Shown here in pieces: positions 1 through 6,060 of a stretch of DNA of 13,542 nt. The notes under the pieces are model-generated. The model made no database searches. It saw nothing but the letters and a program-made list of their open reading frames with translations, and was not told where the DNA came from. The stretch is from an uncultured Sediminicola sp. GTDB taxonomy: Bacteria; Bacteroidota; Bacteroidia; Flavobacteriales; Flavobacteriaceae. The stretch spans positions 1 through 13,542 of the forward strand of contig CALHVB010000059.1 in the NCBI GenBank assembly GCA_938039345.1, read 5' to 3'. The first letter of the stretch is position 1, and the number at the start of each line of letters is the position of its first letter. A program made the translations under genes and the position numbers.

Positions 1-135
1 CCATGTTTTACTTTCCTTATTACCATTAGGAAATACTTTTAAAATAGAAATTTCTACAACCCTATCTTTAGCTACATTAATACCCGTTGTTTCTAAATCA
101 AAAAAACAAATAGGTCTGGTTAATTTTAATTGCAT
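1..135 (-). CDS. DEDDh-family 3'-5' exonuclease (DnaQ/Pol III epsilon-like), N-terminal fragment
   Basis: This is the first 45 codons of a gene that runs off the left edge. The start is the ATG at 135-133. Residues 11-18 read FFDLETTG, the Exo I motif of DnaQ-type exonucleases, with D13 and E15 as the expected metal ligands. It is followed by DRVVEISILKVFPNG, the usual second strand of this fold. Members of the family remove nucleotides from DNA or RNA 3' ends using two metal ions. They act as proofreading subunits, RNase T-like enzymes or stand-alone repair nucleases. There is no signal peptide, so it should be cytoplasmic. A promoter-like pair lies just upstream (158-187), so the gene probably starts its own transcript. 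The Exo II and III motifs lie outside the window, so the precise subfamily cannot be given. Confidence 0.85.
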   Translation of the reverse strand, partial: MQLKLTRPICFFDLETTGINVAKDRVVEISILKVFPNGNKESKTW

Positions 136-157
136 CTTGCCTTTTTTATATTTTACA

Positions 158-187
158 CAAATATAGTTTTTAGTATAGTAATGCAAA
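158..187 (-). promoter_or_regulatory. Bacteroidota-type promoter for the exonuclease gene
   Basis: On the minus strand TATATTTG (complement of 158-165) matches the TAnnTTTG -7 consensus of the Bacteroidota primary sigma factor exactly. A TTTG (complement of 184-187) lies 18 bases upstream, close to the usual 19-21 base spacing. The predicted start would give a leader of about 15-20 bases before the ATG at 135. Confidence 0.5.
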
Positions 188-392
188 GAAGAAAGCATCG
201 GTAAAAACTAAGATTATACTTTTTATCAATTCGATAATTTTTCTCTTAATTATATTTCATTTTAATTATTAAAACCCATTTACACTTAAAATAAGTCAAT
301 TCGTACATTTTGTTTAATTTTTTACGCAACTATATACTACTTTTATCATCTAAAGGCTAAACACTATTATTAATTATAACCATTGTCCCCTT

Positions 393-488
393 ATGTCTTT
401 ATTTTTTAACATATTATTTTTATTGCTAGCGATAAACATACTTTTATTAACCTTGAGCGTTAATAGAACCAGAAAAGCAAAAAAATAA
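393..488 (+). CDS. Putative 31-residue single-pass membrane microprotein A
   Basis: The frame opens at ATG 393 and stops at TAA 486-488, followed at once by a second TAA. It encodes a short hydrophobic helix (about residues 3-21) and a positively charged tail (SVNRTRKAKK). The case for it being a real gene is its paralogue at 548-634. The first 25 residues of the two align without a gap with 14 identities, including INxLLLxxSVNR at 14-25. About half of the identical non-Met residues use different synonymous codons, which suggests selection on the peptide and not just duplicated DNA. The charge pattern predicts an Nin-Cout inverted or tail-in orientation that cannot be settled here. Function is unknown. 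A small subunit of a membrane complex, a regulator peptide or a type I toxin-like peptide are all possible. Confidence 0.5.
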   Translation: MSLFFNILFLLLAINILLLTLSVNRTRKAKK

Positions 489-547
489 TAAGTAGGGTTT
501 TTAAGCTTTGTATTGTTATGTATTAAATACATTAACCCAATATAGCT

Positions 548-634
548 ATGAAACTCTTCTATATTATTTTATTAGCCCTAATTGTAATAAATATGCTTTT
601 ATTAGTAATTAGTGTTAACCGTTCTAAAAAATAA
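548..634 (+). CDS. Putative 28-residue single-pass membrane microprotein B
   Basis: The frame starts at ATG 548 and ends at TAA 632-634, 59 bases after its paralogue. Residues 3-21 form one hydrophobic helix with an asparagine in its middle (N15, shared with microprotein A), and the tail is SVNRSKK. Residues 1-25 match microprotein A at 14 positions with no gap: M1, L3, F4, I7, L8, I14, N15, L17-L19 and S22-R25. The stop codon directly abuts the stem-loop at 635-666, so a transcript of the pair would end just after this gene. No homologue was recognised, and the function is unknown. Such short frames can arise by chance, so the support rests on the paralogy. Confidence 0.5.
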   Translation: MKLFYIILLALIVINMLLLVISVNRSKK

Positions 635-666
635 AAAGAGGCTGTCTTTTTTAAGACAACCTCTTT
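635..666. terminator. Intrinsic terminator, probably bidirectional
   Basis: Arms 635-648 and 653-666 can form a 14-bp stem (AAAGAGGCTGTCTT against AAGACAACCTCTTT, one mismatch or wobble) around a TTTT loop. Read on the minus strand the stem is followed by a T-rich tract (CTCTTTTTATTTTTT), giving a standard terminator 36 bases after the stop of the prolyl isomerase gene. On the plus strand the hairpin begins right after the stop codon of microprotein B, with a weaker T tail, so it may also end that transcript. Confidence 0.85.
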
Positions 667-702
667 AACTACTCTTTCTATACTTTACGTATAAAATATT
701 TT

Positions 703-1635
703 TTAGCTAACTCCTATTAACTCTACATCAAAAACTAAGATAGCGTCTGGTGGAATTACACCTCCTGCACCTGCACTACCATAAGCCAATGCTGATGGAA
801 TTACAAAACGAGCTTTATCTCCAACTTTCAATAAAGCAATACCTTCGTCCCAACCTGGAATTACTTGCCCTACTCCTAATTGAAAACTAATAGGATCGTT
901 ACGCTTGTAAGAAGAATCGAAAACTGTTCCGTTTATTAAAGAACCTTCGTAATGTACAGATACATTTTTTCCGCTTTCCGCTTTTGCTCCACTTCCTTTA
1001 TTTATAATTTTATAACGAAGTCCGCTTGCAGTTTCTTCAAAACCAGCTGCTATTTTATCTAATTCTGCTGCTTGTTTTGCTTTCTCTTCTGCTAATCTTT
1101 TTTCTCTAGAACCCTCGAATGTTCTAAAAGCTTCTACCGCATTCCACGCTTCTGCATCTTCTCCTACACGTACAATTTCTAGAGTTTCTATGTTATCTCC
1201 TTGAGCTACCGCATCTACTACTTCTTGGCCCGCTTCTACATGCCCAAAAACAGTATGCTTATTATCTAACCAAGGTGTTGGTACATGTGTAATAAAAAAT
1301 TGTGTTCCGTTTGTTCCAGGGCCTGCATTTGCCATAGATAATACTCCAGGAGTATCGTGCTTTAATTCTGGATGAAACTCATCATCAAACTTATATCCTC
1401 CGTCACCAGTTCCTGTTCCTAAAGGACATCCCCCTTGGATCATAAAATCTGGTATTACTCTATGAAACTTTAATCCATCATAATATGGTGTTCCTTGTGG
1501 TTTTACACTATTTTCAAGATTTCCTTCGGCTAAGGCTACAAAATTACCTACTGTACCAGGAGTTTTATCGTGTGTTAACTTAACTAATATTTCCCCTTTA
1601 GAGGTATTAAACTTTGCGTAGATTCCGTCTTGCAT
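703..1635 (-). CDS. Dual-family peptidylprolyl isomerase: cyclophilin fused to FKBP
   Basis: This 310-residue protein catalyses cis-trans isomerisation of Xaa-Pro bonds and carries two unrelated isomerase domains. Residues 5-158 are a cyclophilin: [13 protein letters not shown] at 57-69, [10 protein letters not shown] at 107-116 and [10 protein letters not shown] at 122-131. These retain the counterparts of human CypA R55 (R59), F60 (F64), Q63 (Q67), F113 (F113), W121 (W122) and H126 (H127). A charged helical linker spans about 165-200. Residues 203-309 are an FKBP domain with Y229, F239-D240, F251, V258-I259, W262, Y285 and F302 at the ligand-pocket positions, so both sites look active. There is no signal peptide, so it is probably cytoplasmic. 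The start at 1635 follows an A-rich leader. Cyclophilin-FKBP fusions (CFBP) have been described from Flavobacterium. It appears to have its own -7 box (1659-1666) and a terminator (635-666), which would make it monocistronic. Confidence 0.95.
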   Translation of the reverse strand: MQDGIYAKFNTSKGEILVKLTHDKTPGTVGNFVALAEGNLENSVKPQGTPYYDGLKFHRVIPDFMIQGGCPLGTGTGDGGYKFDDEFHPELKHDTPGVLSMANAGPGTNGTQFFITHVPTPWLDNKHTVFGHVEAGQEVVDAVAQGDNIETLEIVRVGEDAEAWNAVEAFRTFEGSREKRLAEEKAKQAAELDKIAAGFEETASGLRYKIINKGSGAKAESGKNVSVHYEGSLINGTVFDSSYKRNDPISFQLGVGQVIPGWDEGIALLKVGDKARFVIPSALAYGSAGAGGVIPPDAILVFDVELIGVS

Positions 1636-1658
1636 TTTATTTTTTTTTAATGAAGCTG

Positions 1659-1666
1659 CAAATGTA
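1659..1666 (-). promoter_or_regulatory. -7 box for the cyclophilin-FKBP gene
   Basis: TACATTTG on the minus strand is an exact TAnnTTTG match. It would start transcription about 17 bases before the ATG at 1635. No clear TTTG was found at the -33 distance, so the call rests on the -7 element and its position. Confidence 0.4.
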
Positions 1667-1723
1667 AGATTTTGTTTTTAAAATAACCTTAGATTACATG
1701 CTCTAGCCCCATAAAACTATTTG

Positions 1724-3118
1724 TTAATCTTTTGTATTCTTAGGAGTTAAAACCCCATATTGATCAAAAAGGTACATTAAACTTGCCATACTAGCCGCTC
1801 CTAACTCTAACTCTCTTTTATTTACATGCTCAAAAGTATCATTAGCCGCATGATGGTGATCAAAATAACGTTGAGAATCTGGTTTTAAACCTGCCAATAC
1901 TGTAGTTTCTTTTCTTAGCGGACCTATATCTGCACCTGCATAGCCTTTTTCAAAAATATGTATTAAATAAGGCTCAAATAATTTTTTCCATTCTTGAACT
2001 CGTTCTAAATTTATATCGGAACAATCAAATGCAAATCCCCTTGGCGAAAAACCACCTCGATCACTTTCTAATGCAAAAACATGCTTTTCTTTTTTATTAG
2101 TAGCAACCTCAGCATATTTATTACCGCCACGTAATCCATTTTCTTCATTCATAAACAACACTACTCTTATAGTTCTTTTAGGCTTGTATCCTGTTTTTTT
2201 AAGCAAGTGCAACACATCCATACTTTGTACACAACCCGCGCCATCGTCATGCGAACCGTCTCCTAAATCCCAAGAATCTATGTGACCACCAACTATCATA
2301 ATTTCATTAGGGTAAGTACTCCCTTTAATTTCACCAATTACATTATACGATTGTACATCTTTATACTGTTTGCAATTCTGCTTAAAGTAAAATTTTATAT
2401 CTGGATTTAATTTTAAACTCGTACTTAATAATTCTGCACCATTTGTACTAATTGCCGCAGCTGGAATTCTATTTTCTACAGGAATATCACCATAACTCAT
2501 AGAGCCTGTATGCGGGTAATTATCTAAACGCAAATTCATAGAACGCACAATTATGCCCAGAGCTCCATACTTACCAGCCTCTTCTGCTCCTGAATACCGC
2601 TGATCCACACAACCCGAATAAGCTTTAAAAGTACTAATCAAAGTAGGATTCATAGGTCTATTAAAAAAAACTATTTTTCCTTCTATTTTTTCTTTACCTA
2701 AAGCTTTTAACTCCTCTATACCCTGCACCTCAATCACATTTGCTTTAATCCCCAAAGATGGTGTTGCAATAGAACCTCCGAGTGCACAAATTGGCACATT
2801 ATTAGTTACTCCTGGTGCACTTTCTATATATGCAAATTCTGGTAAACCTCTTACCCATTTAGGCACCATTACCGGTTGTAACCACACACGATCCAAACCC
2901 AAAATTTCTAATTCTTTCTTAGTATACTCTACCGCTTGTTGCGCTTGTACAGAACCAGAGAGCCTACCTCCTATTTGATTAGATAAATGATTTAACCAAT
3001 CGTATGCTTTTCCTTGCGTTAAAGCTGTATCATAAATTAGTTTTATTTGTTTTTCATCTTTAGTTTGAGAAAAACCAAAAAAAACACTCAATAAAAATAG
3101 TAATGCAATCTTTTTCAT
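1724..3118 (-). CDS. Secreted M28-family zinc metallopeptidase (carboxypeptidase Q-like)
   Basis: The 464-residue product starts with a Sec signal peptide (MKKIALLFLLSVFFGFSQTK, likely cut near S17/Q18), so it acts in the periplasm or outside the cell. The catalytic domain has the M28 di-zinc signature. GGHIDSWDLGDGSHDDGAGC at 277-296 carries H279, catalytic D281 and the bridging Asp at 291/292. NEENGLRGG at 324-332 carries general base E325 and ligand E326. D353 lies in ESDRGGF and a His ligand in YFDHHHAANDTFE (418-430). The region at about 120-260 probably holds a PA-type insertion. The wording of these motifs is closest to carboxypeptidase Q (plasma glutamate carboxypeptidase), which cleaves dipeptides, so a role in peptide scavenging is likely. 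The exact substrate is not visible. It follows the PPK2 gene by only 5 bases and is presumably cotranscribed with it. No terminator was found after it. Confidence 0.93.
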   Translation of the reverse strand: MKKIALLFLLSVFFGFSQTKDEKQIKLIYDTALTQGKAYDWLNHLSNQIGGRLSGSVQAQQAVEYTKKELEILGLDRVWLQPVMVPKWVRGLPEFAYIESAPGVTNNVPICALGGSIATPSLGIKANVIEVQGIEELKALGKEKIEGKIVFFNRPMNPTLISTFKAYSGCVDQRYSGAEEAGKYGALGIIVRSMNLRLDNYPHTGSMSYGDIPVENRIPAAAISTNGAELLSTSLKLNPDIKFYFKQNCKQYKDVQSYNVIGEIKGSTYPNEIMIVGGHIDSWDLGDGSHDDGAGCVQSMDVLHLLKKTGYKPKRTIRVVLFMNEENGLRGGNKYAEVATNKKEKHVFALESDRGGFSPRGFAFDCSDINLERVQEWKKLFEPYLIHIFEKGYAGADIGPLRKETTVLAGLKPDSQRYFDHHHAANDTFEHVNKRELELGAASMASLMYLFDQYGVLTPKNTKD

Positions 3119-3123
3119 ATTCT

Positions 3124-4002
3124 TTATTCTGATTCTAGTTGTTTCTTATAAACTTCTAAGTTTGCTTTTATTTCAGCATCTAACTCTGGCTCTTTAATAT
3201 CTGTATATTTTTTTAATTCCTGAAGCAATATTGATGCAACAACTACACGTGCTCCTTGCTTATTATCTGCCGGAACTATATACCATGGTGCATGTGGCTT
3301 TGATGTTTTATTAATAGCCTCTTGGTAACATTCCTGATACTTATCCCATAGTAAACGTTCTTTTAAATCTCCCGGAGAAAATTTCCAGTTTTTTTCTCGT
3401 AAAGCTAACCTTCTAAGCAAACGTTGTTTCTGTTCTCCTTTAGATAGGTTTAAAAAGAATTTAAATATAATTGTGCCATTTTCGGCTGCGTGTTGTTCAA
3501 AATTATTAATCTGCTGAAAACGTTTATTCCAAAAATCATTATTAATATCTTCTACTGTTTTTACTCCTGGAATATGCTCTCCTAAAATATACTCTGGATG
3601 CACCCTTGTAACTAATACATTTTCGTAGTGTGTTCTATTAAACACACCAAATTTTCCTTTTGGCGGCAAAGCTATATAGTGCCTCCAAAGATAATCGTGT
3701 TTACGTTCTAATTCCGTAGGTACTTTAAAACTATGCACCACAACACCCCTTGCATTAAAGTCTTTAAAAACTTCTCTTATAAGACTATCTTTCCCTGCGG
3801 TATCCATTCCTTGCAAACAAATTAAAACACTGTATTTGCCATGCGCATACAATGTATCCTGAAACTCGCCTAACGCTTCTCTTATTTGCTCTAATTGCTT
3901 CTTTAATTCTTTTTTTGAAACACCAAAGTCTTCCTTTGTTTTCGTTTCTGCTAATAGTTTAGGAGTATCTACTCTATAAAAGTTTACATCTACTTTATCC
4001 AT
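3124..4002 (-). CDS. ppk2: PPK2-family polyphosphate kinase (polyphosphate:nucleotide phosphotransferase)
   Basis: This 292-residue single-domain protein transfers phosphate between polyphosphate and nucleoside mono- or diphosphates. The P-loop is GMDTAGKDS at 65-73 (K71). The second conserved block is GVFNRTHYENVLVTRVHPE at 119-137. A lid module, RRLALREKNWKFSPGDLKER at 197-216, follows, then WDKYQECYQEAI and the PWYIVPADNK block at 239-248. Length and the FNRTHYE block resemble the short class that includes the class III enzymes acting on both NMP and NDP. The class is an inference, because AMP, ADP and GDP preference cannot be read from motifs alone. The protein is cytoplasmic. It is the first gene of a pair with the M28 peptidase (5-base gap). 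Its upstream region (4003-4194) is shared with the divergent gene at 4195. No exact TAnnTTTG promoter was recognised for it. Confidence 0.93.
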   Translation of the reverse strand: MDKVDVNFYRVDTPKLLAETKTKEDFGVSKKELKKQLEQIREALGEFQDTLYAHGKYSVLICLQGMDTAGKDSLIREVFKDFNARGVVVHSFKVPTELERKHDYLWRHYIALPPKGKFGVFNRTHYENVLVTRVHPEYILGEHIPGVKTVEDINNDFWNKRFQQINNFEQHAAENGTIIFKFFLNLSKGEQKQRLLRRLALREKNWKFSPGDLKERLLWDKYQECYQEAINKTSKPHAPWYIVPADNKQGARVVVASILLQELKKYTDIKEPELDAEIKANLEVYKKQLESE

Positions 4003-4070
4003 AGCTTGAATATATAATATTTTAAACTTTTACACTAAAATAGTATCCAGAAAAGCGTATTTGACAATGA

Positions 4071-4102
4071 ATATTAGCGTTTTCACAACATATTAGCTTT
4101 CA
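4071..4102. repeat. Pair of direct repeats in the divergent intergenic region
   Basis: ATATTAGC occurs at 4071-4078 and again at 4090-4097. Each copy is followed by a T-run and CA (GTTTTCA and TTTCA). The starts are 19 bases apart, roughly two helical turns, as seen for tandem regulator sites. It lies between the PPK2 gene (-) and the secreted-protein gene (+), nearer the former. In AT-rich DNA a chance match is possible. Confidence 0.3.
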
Positions 4103-4176
4103 AAATCGTAATTCGTCGAAAAAAATAAGAATCATAGGCTATTAACATTAAATTTACATTACCCAAACTTACTACC

Positions 4177-4195
4177 TAGTATAAACTTTATACTA
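4177..4195. repeat. Perfect 19-bp palindrome overlapping the start codon of the + strand gene
   Basis: TAGTATAAACTTTATACTA is a perfect inverted repeat: 9-base arms around a single central C at 4186. Its last base is the A of the ATG at 4195. It could be an operator for a dimeric regulator or, in RNA, a weak hairpin next to the start codon. The loop would be too tight for a fully paired RNA stem, which favours a protein-binding site. The symmetry is a direct observation; the function is inferred. Confidence 0.5.
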
Positions 4196-4878
4196 TGACG
4201 AATAGATATACCTACATACTCCCCCTATGTGTAATACTCCTTGCACTTACTTCTTCTTTTAGGGACAATAACGCTTGTAAAAATATAGGCTCTAACATTG
4301 GTTTTGTAAAAACTCAAACTGAAAAAGCCATTAAAACAGACGACCTTAATATTGCAAAATACCATGCCTACAAAGCTTTAAATGCTATAGAAAAATCTAA
4401 AAAACAATTTAAAGAATGTGGTTGCTACACCGCAGAATTAAGTCTCTACAAAGGCTTAGAGCACCTTAAAAATGCTACAAAAGAAACTTCTATTAATAAT
4501 GCAAAATCACAATTAAAAAAAGCATTAAAAAATACTGAGGGTAGTTTACATGCTTTGGACGAATACAACACTACTGCTTTCCCAACAAACATTTTAGCCA
4601 TGAATACCAAGTCTTCTAATAAAGAATATGGTATAAATAGCACCAAAATATTACACAGCAAAATTGACAAAACATTAATAAAATTTGAATTGTCTTTAAA
4701 TAACGTTGTCCGTACTTTAGAATGCGAAAAAGCACAAAAATATGCGCAAACAGTTTTTGATAATTGCGAAAAAAAATTATTGAACGAAGACCTGTCCGAA
4801 GCTAAAAAATACTATAATTTAAGGACAAAAGAAATTGCTTCTAAAGCTTTAAGGAAGCTTAATAATTGCCCTAACTAA
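4195..4878 (+). CDS. Secreted lysine-rich helical protein of unknown function
   Basis: I do not recognise this 227-residue protein. It begins with an uncharged hydrophobic segment (ILPLCVILLALTSS, 8-21) after a short basic start, which is consistent with a Sec signal peptide. No lipobox is evident, so it should be periplasmic or exported. The mature part is predicted largely helical and very rich in Lys and Asn. It has cysteines at 28, 75, 77, 177, 191 and 225. Two stretches resemble each other: about 45-75 (TDDLNIAKYHAYKALNAI... ending in C75) and 195-225 (NEDLSEAKKYYN... ending in C225). Each begins 47-48 residues after another Cys (C28, C177). This suggests a duplicated helical hairpin closed by disulfides. 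It is the only full-size plus-strand gene in the window, has a palindrome at its start codon, and converges on the response regulator gene with a 9-base gap. The protein is likely real; its role is unknown. Confidence 0.75.
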   Translation: MTNRYTYILPLCVILLALTSSFRDNNACKNIGSNIGFVKTQTEKAIKTDDLNIAKYHAYKALNAIEKSKKQFKECGCYTAELSLYKGLEHLKNATKETSINNAKSQLKKALKNTEGSLHALDEYNTTAFPTNILAMNTKSSNKEYGINSTKILHSKIDKTLIKFELSLNNVVRTLECEKAQKYAQTVFDNCEKKLLNEDLSEAKKYYNLRTKEIASKALRKLNNCPN

Positions 4879-4887
4879 ACAATACTT

Positions 4888-6051
4888 TTATTTGCTTGAG
4901 AATAAAGCTACCTCTTTCTCCGTTACTTCTTTACCACTTAATATAATAAGCCTCTCTACAACATTACGTAGCTCTCTTATATTCCCTGTCCAATCATATC
5001 CCTTTAAAAGTTCTATTGCTTTTGGAGAAAAAACTTTAGGTGCATTACCTTGTTCTTGGGAAATCTTCTTTACAAAATGATCTACCAATAAAGGAATATC
5101 ATCTCTTCTATCGTTTAACGCCGGTACTTTTATTAATATTACTGCCAATCTATGGTATAAATCTTCTCTAAAATTACCTTCTTCTATTTCCTTTTTTAAA
5201 TTCTTATTGGTAGCTGCTACAACACGTACATTTACCTTTATATCTTTATCTGTACCTACTCTAGATATTTTACTTTCTTGTAATGCTCTTAAAACTTTTG
5301 CTTGCGCAGATAAGCTCATATCTCCTATTTCATCTAAAAAGATAGTTCCATTATTAGCTGCTTCAAATTTACCTGCTCTATCTTTAACTGCTGATGTAAA
5401 TGCTCCTTTTACATGACCAAACAACTCGCTCTCTATTAATTCGGATGGTATTGCAGCACAATTCACCTCTATAAAAGCACCAGAGCTACGCTCACTTTTT
5501 TCATGTACCCAATGCGCCACCAGTTCTTTTCCTGTACCATTTGGACCAGTAATTAAAACCCTTGCATCTGTAGGGGCAACTTTTTCTATCATATCTTTTA
5601 TGAGCGTAATTTCTGGACTATCACCAATCATCTCATAATTTTTGCTAACCTTTTTCTTTAGCTTTTTATTTTCTACGACTAATTCTTTTCTATCTAAAGC
5701 ATTACGTACCGTAGTTAAAAGTCTATTTAAATCTGGCGGTTTAGAAATATAATCAAAAGCTCCTAAGCGCATTGTATTTACAGCCGTATCTAAATCTCCA
5801 TGACCAGATATCATAATAAAAGGAATCTCTGGTTTTATTTTAGTTGCTGCTTCTAAAACTTCTACACCATCCATTTTAGGCATTTTAATATCGCATAAAA
5901 CAAGATCGTAATCTTCTTTTTTTATTTTTTCGATTCCTTTTAAACCATCCTCTGCATCTTCTACATTATAGGCATCATTTTCTTCTGAAAGAATTTTTAC
6001 AAGAACTCTACGAATTGCATCCTCATCTTCTATTACTAATATTTTTGCCAT
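4888..6051 (-). CDS. NtrC-type response regulator: REC plus sigma54 AAA+ domain, no HTH
   Basis: This 387-residue protein is a phosphorylation-controlled AAA+ activator. The receiver domain (1-120) has the acidic cluster at 8-11, phospho-acceptor D54 (LCDIKMPKMDG), S82 and K104. A short coiled coil (about 122-138) leads to the AAA+ domain (140-370). This carries Walker A GPNGTGKE at 169-176, Walker B GTIFLDEIGDM at 235-245, arginine fingers in REDLYHRL (R295, R301) and sensor II GNIRELRN at 356-363. Two features are odd. The sigma54-contacting loop reads GAFTSA (216-221) instead of GAFTGA. The chain also stops about 17 residues after the AAA+ lid, so the usual Fis-type HTH is missing. The gene's 3' end shows no frameshift sign. 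H. pylori FlgR and Chlamydia CtcC are known HTH-less relatives. It is the last gene of the ABC-MscS-barrel operon (9-base gap). No partner histidine kinase is in the window. Confidence 0.92.
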   Translation of the reverse strand: MAKILVIEDEDAIRRVLVKILSEENDAYNVEDAEDGLKGIEKIKKEDYDLVLCDIKMPKMDGVEVLEAATKIKPEIPFIMISGHGDLDTAVNTMRLGAFDYISKPPDLNRLLTTVRNALDRKELVVENKKLKKKVSKNYEMIGDSPEITLIKDMIEKVAPTDARVLITGPNGTGKELVAHWVHEKSERSSGAFIEVNCAAIPSELIESELFGHVKGAFTSAVKDRAGKFEAANNGTIFLDEIGDMSLSAQAKVLRALQESKISRVGTDKDIKVNVRVVAATNKNLKKEIEEGNFREDLYHRLAVILIKVPALNDRRDDIPLLVDHFVKKISQEQGNAPKVFSPKAIELLKGYDWTGNIRELRNVVERLIILSGKEVTEKEVALFSSK

Positions 6052-6060
6052 ATGTGCTTT

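Larger units (their letters stand above)
136..702. other. Intergenic region with two microprotein genes and a terminator
   Basis: This 567-base stretch between two minus-strand genes is strongly AT-rich. It contains the exonuclease promoter (158-187), two short plus-strand reading frames (393-488, 548-634) and a stem-loop terminator (635-666). Between about 190 and 392 no gene, structured RNA or repeat could be supported. No exact TAnnTTTG box with a correctly spaced TTTG was found ahead of either short frame. Confidence 0.6.

Noticed and set aside
496..506. GG...GC element ahead of microprotein B as a sigma54 promoter
   Set aside because: The spacing between GG and GC is 7-8 bases instead of 10, and TGGCA and TTGC are not present.
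4446..4670. Minus-strand frame opposite the secreted-protein gene
   Set aside because: It lies fully inside a better-supported gene with a signal peptide, has no recognisable motif and no promoter of its own.
4844..4860. AAGCTT repeat near the end of the secreted-protein gene as a terminator
   Set aside because: The stem is only 6 bp, lies inside the coding region and is not followed by a T-run.
4892..5416. Two plus-strand frames opposite the response regulator gene
   Set aside because: They are antisense to conserved AAA+ motifs and have low-complexity translations that mirror the codon use of the real gene.
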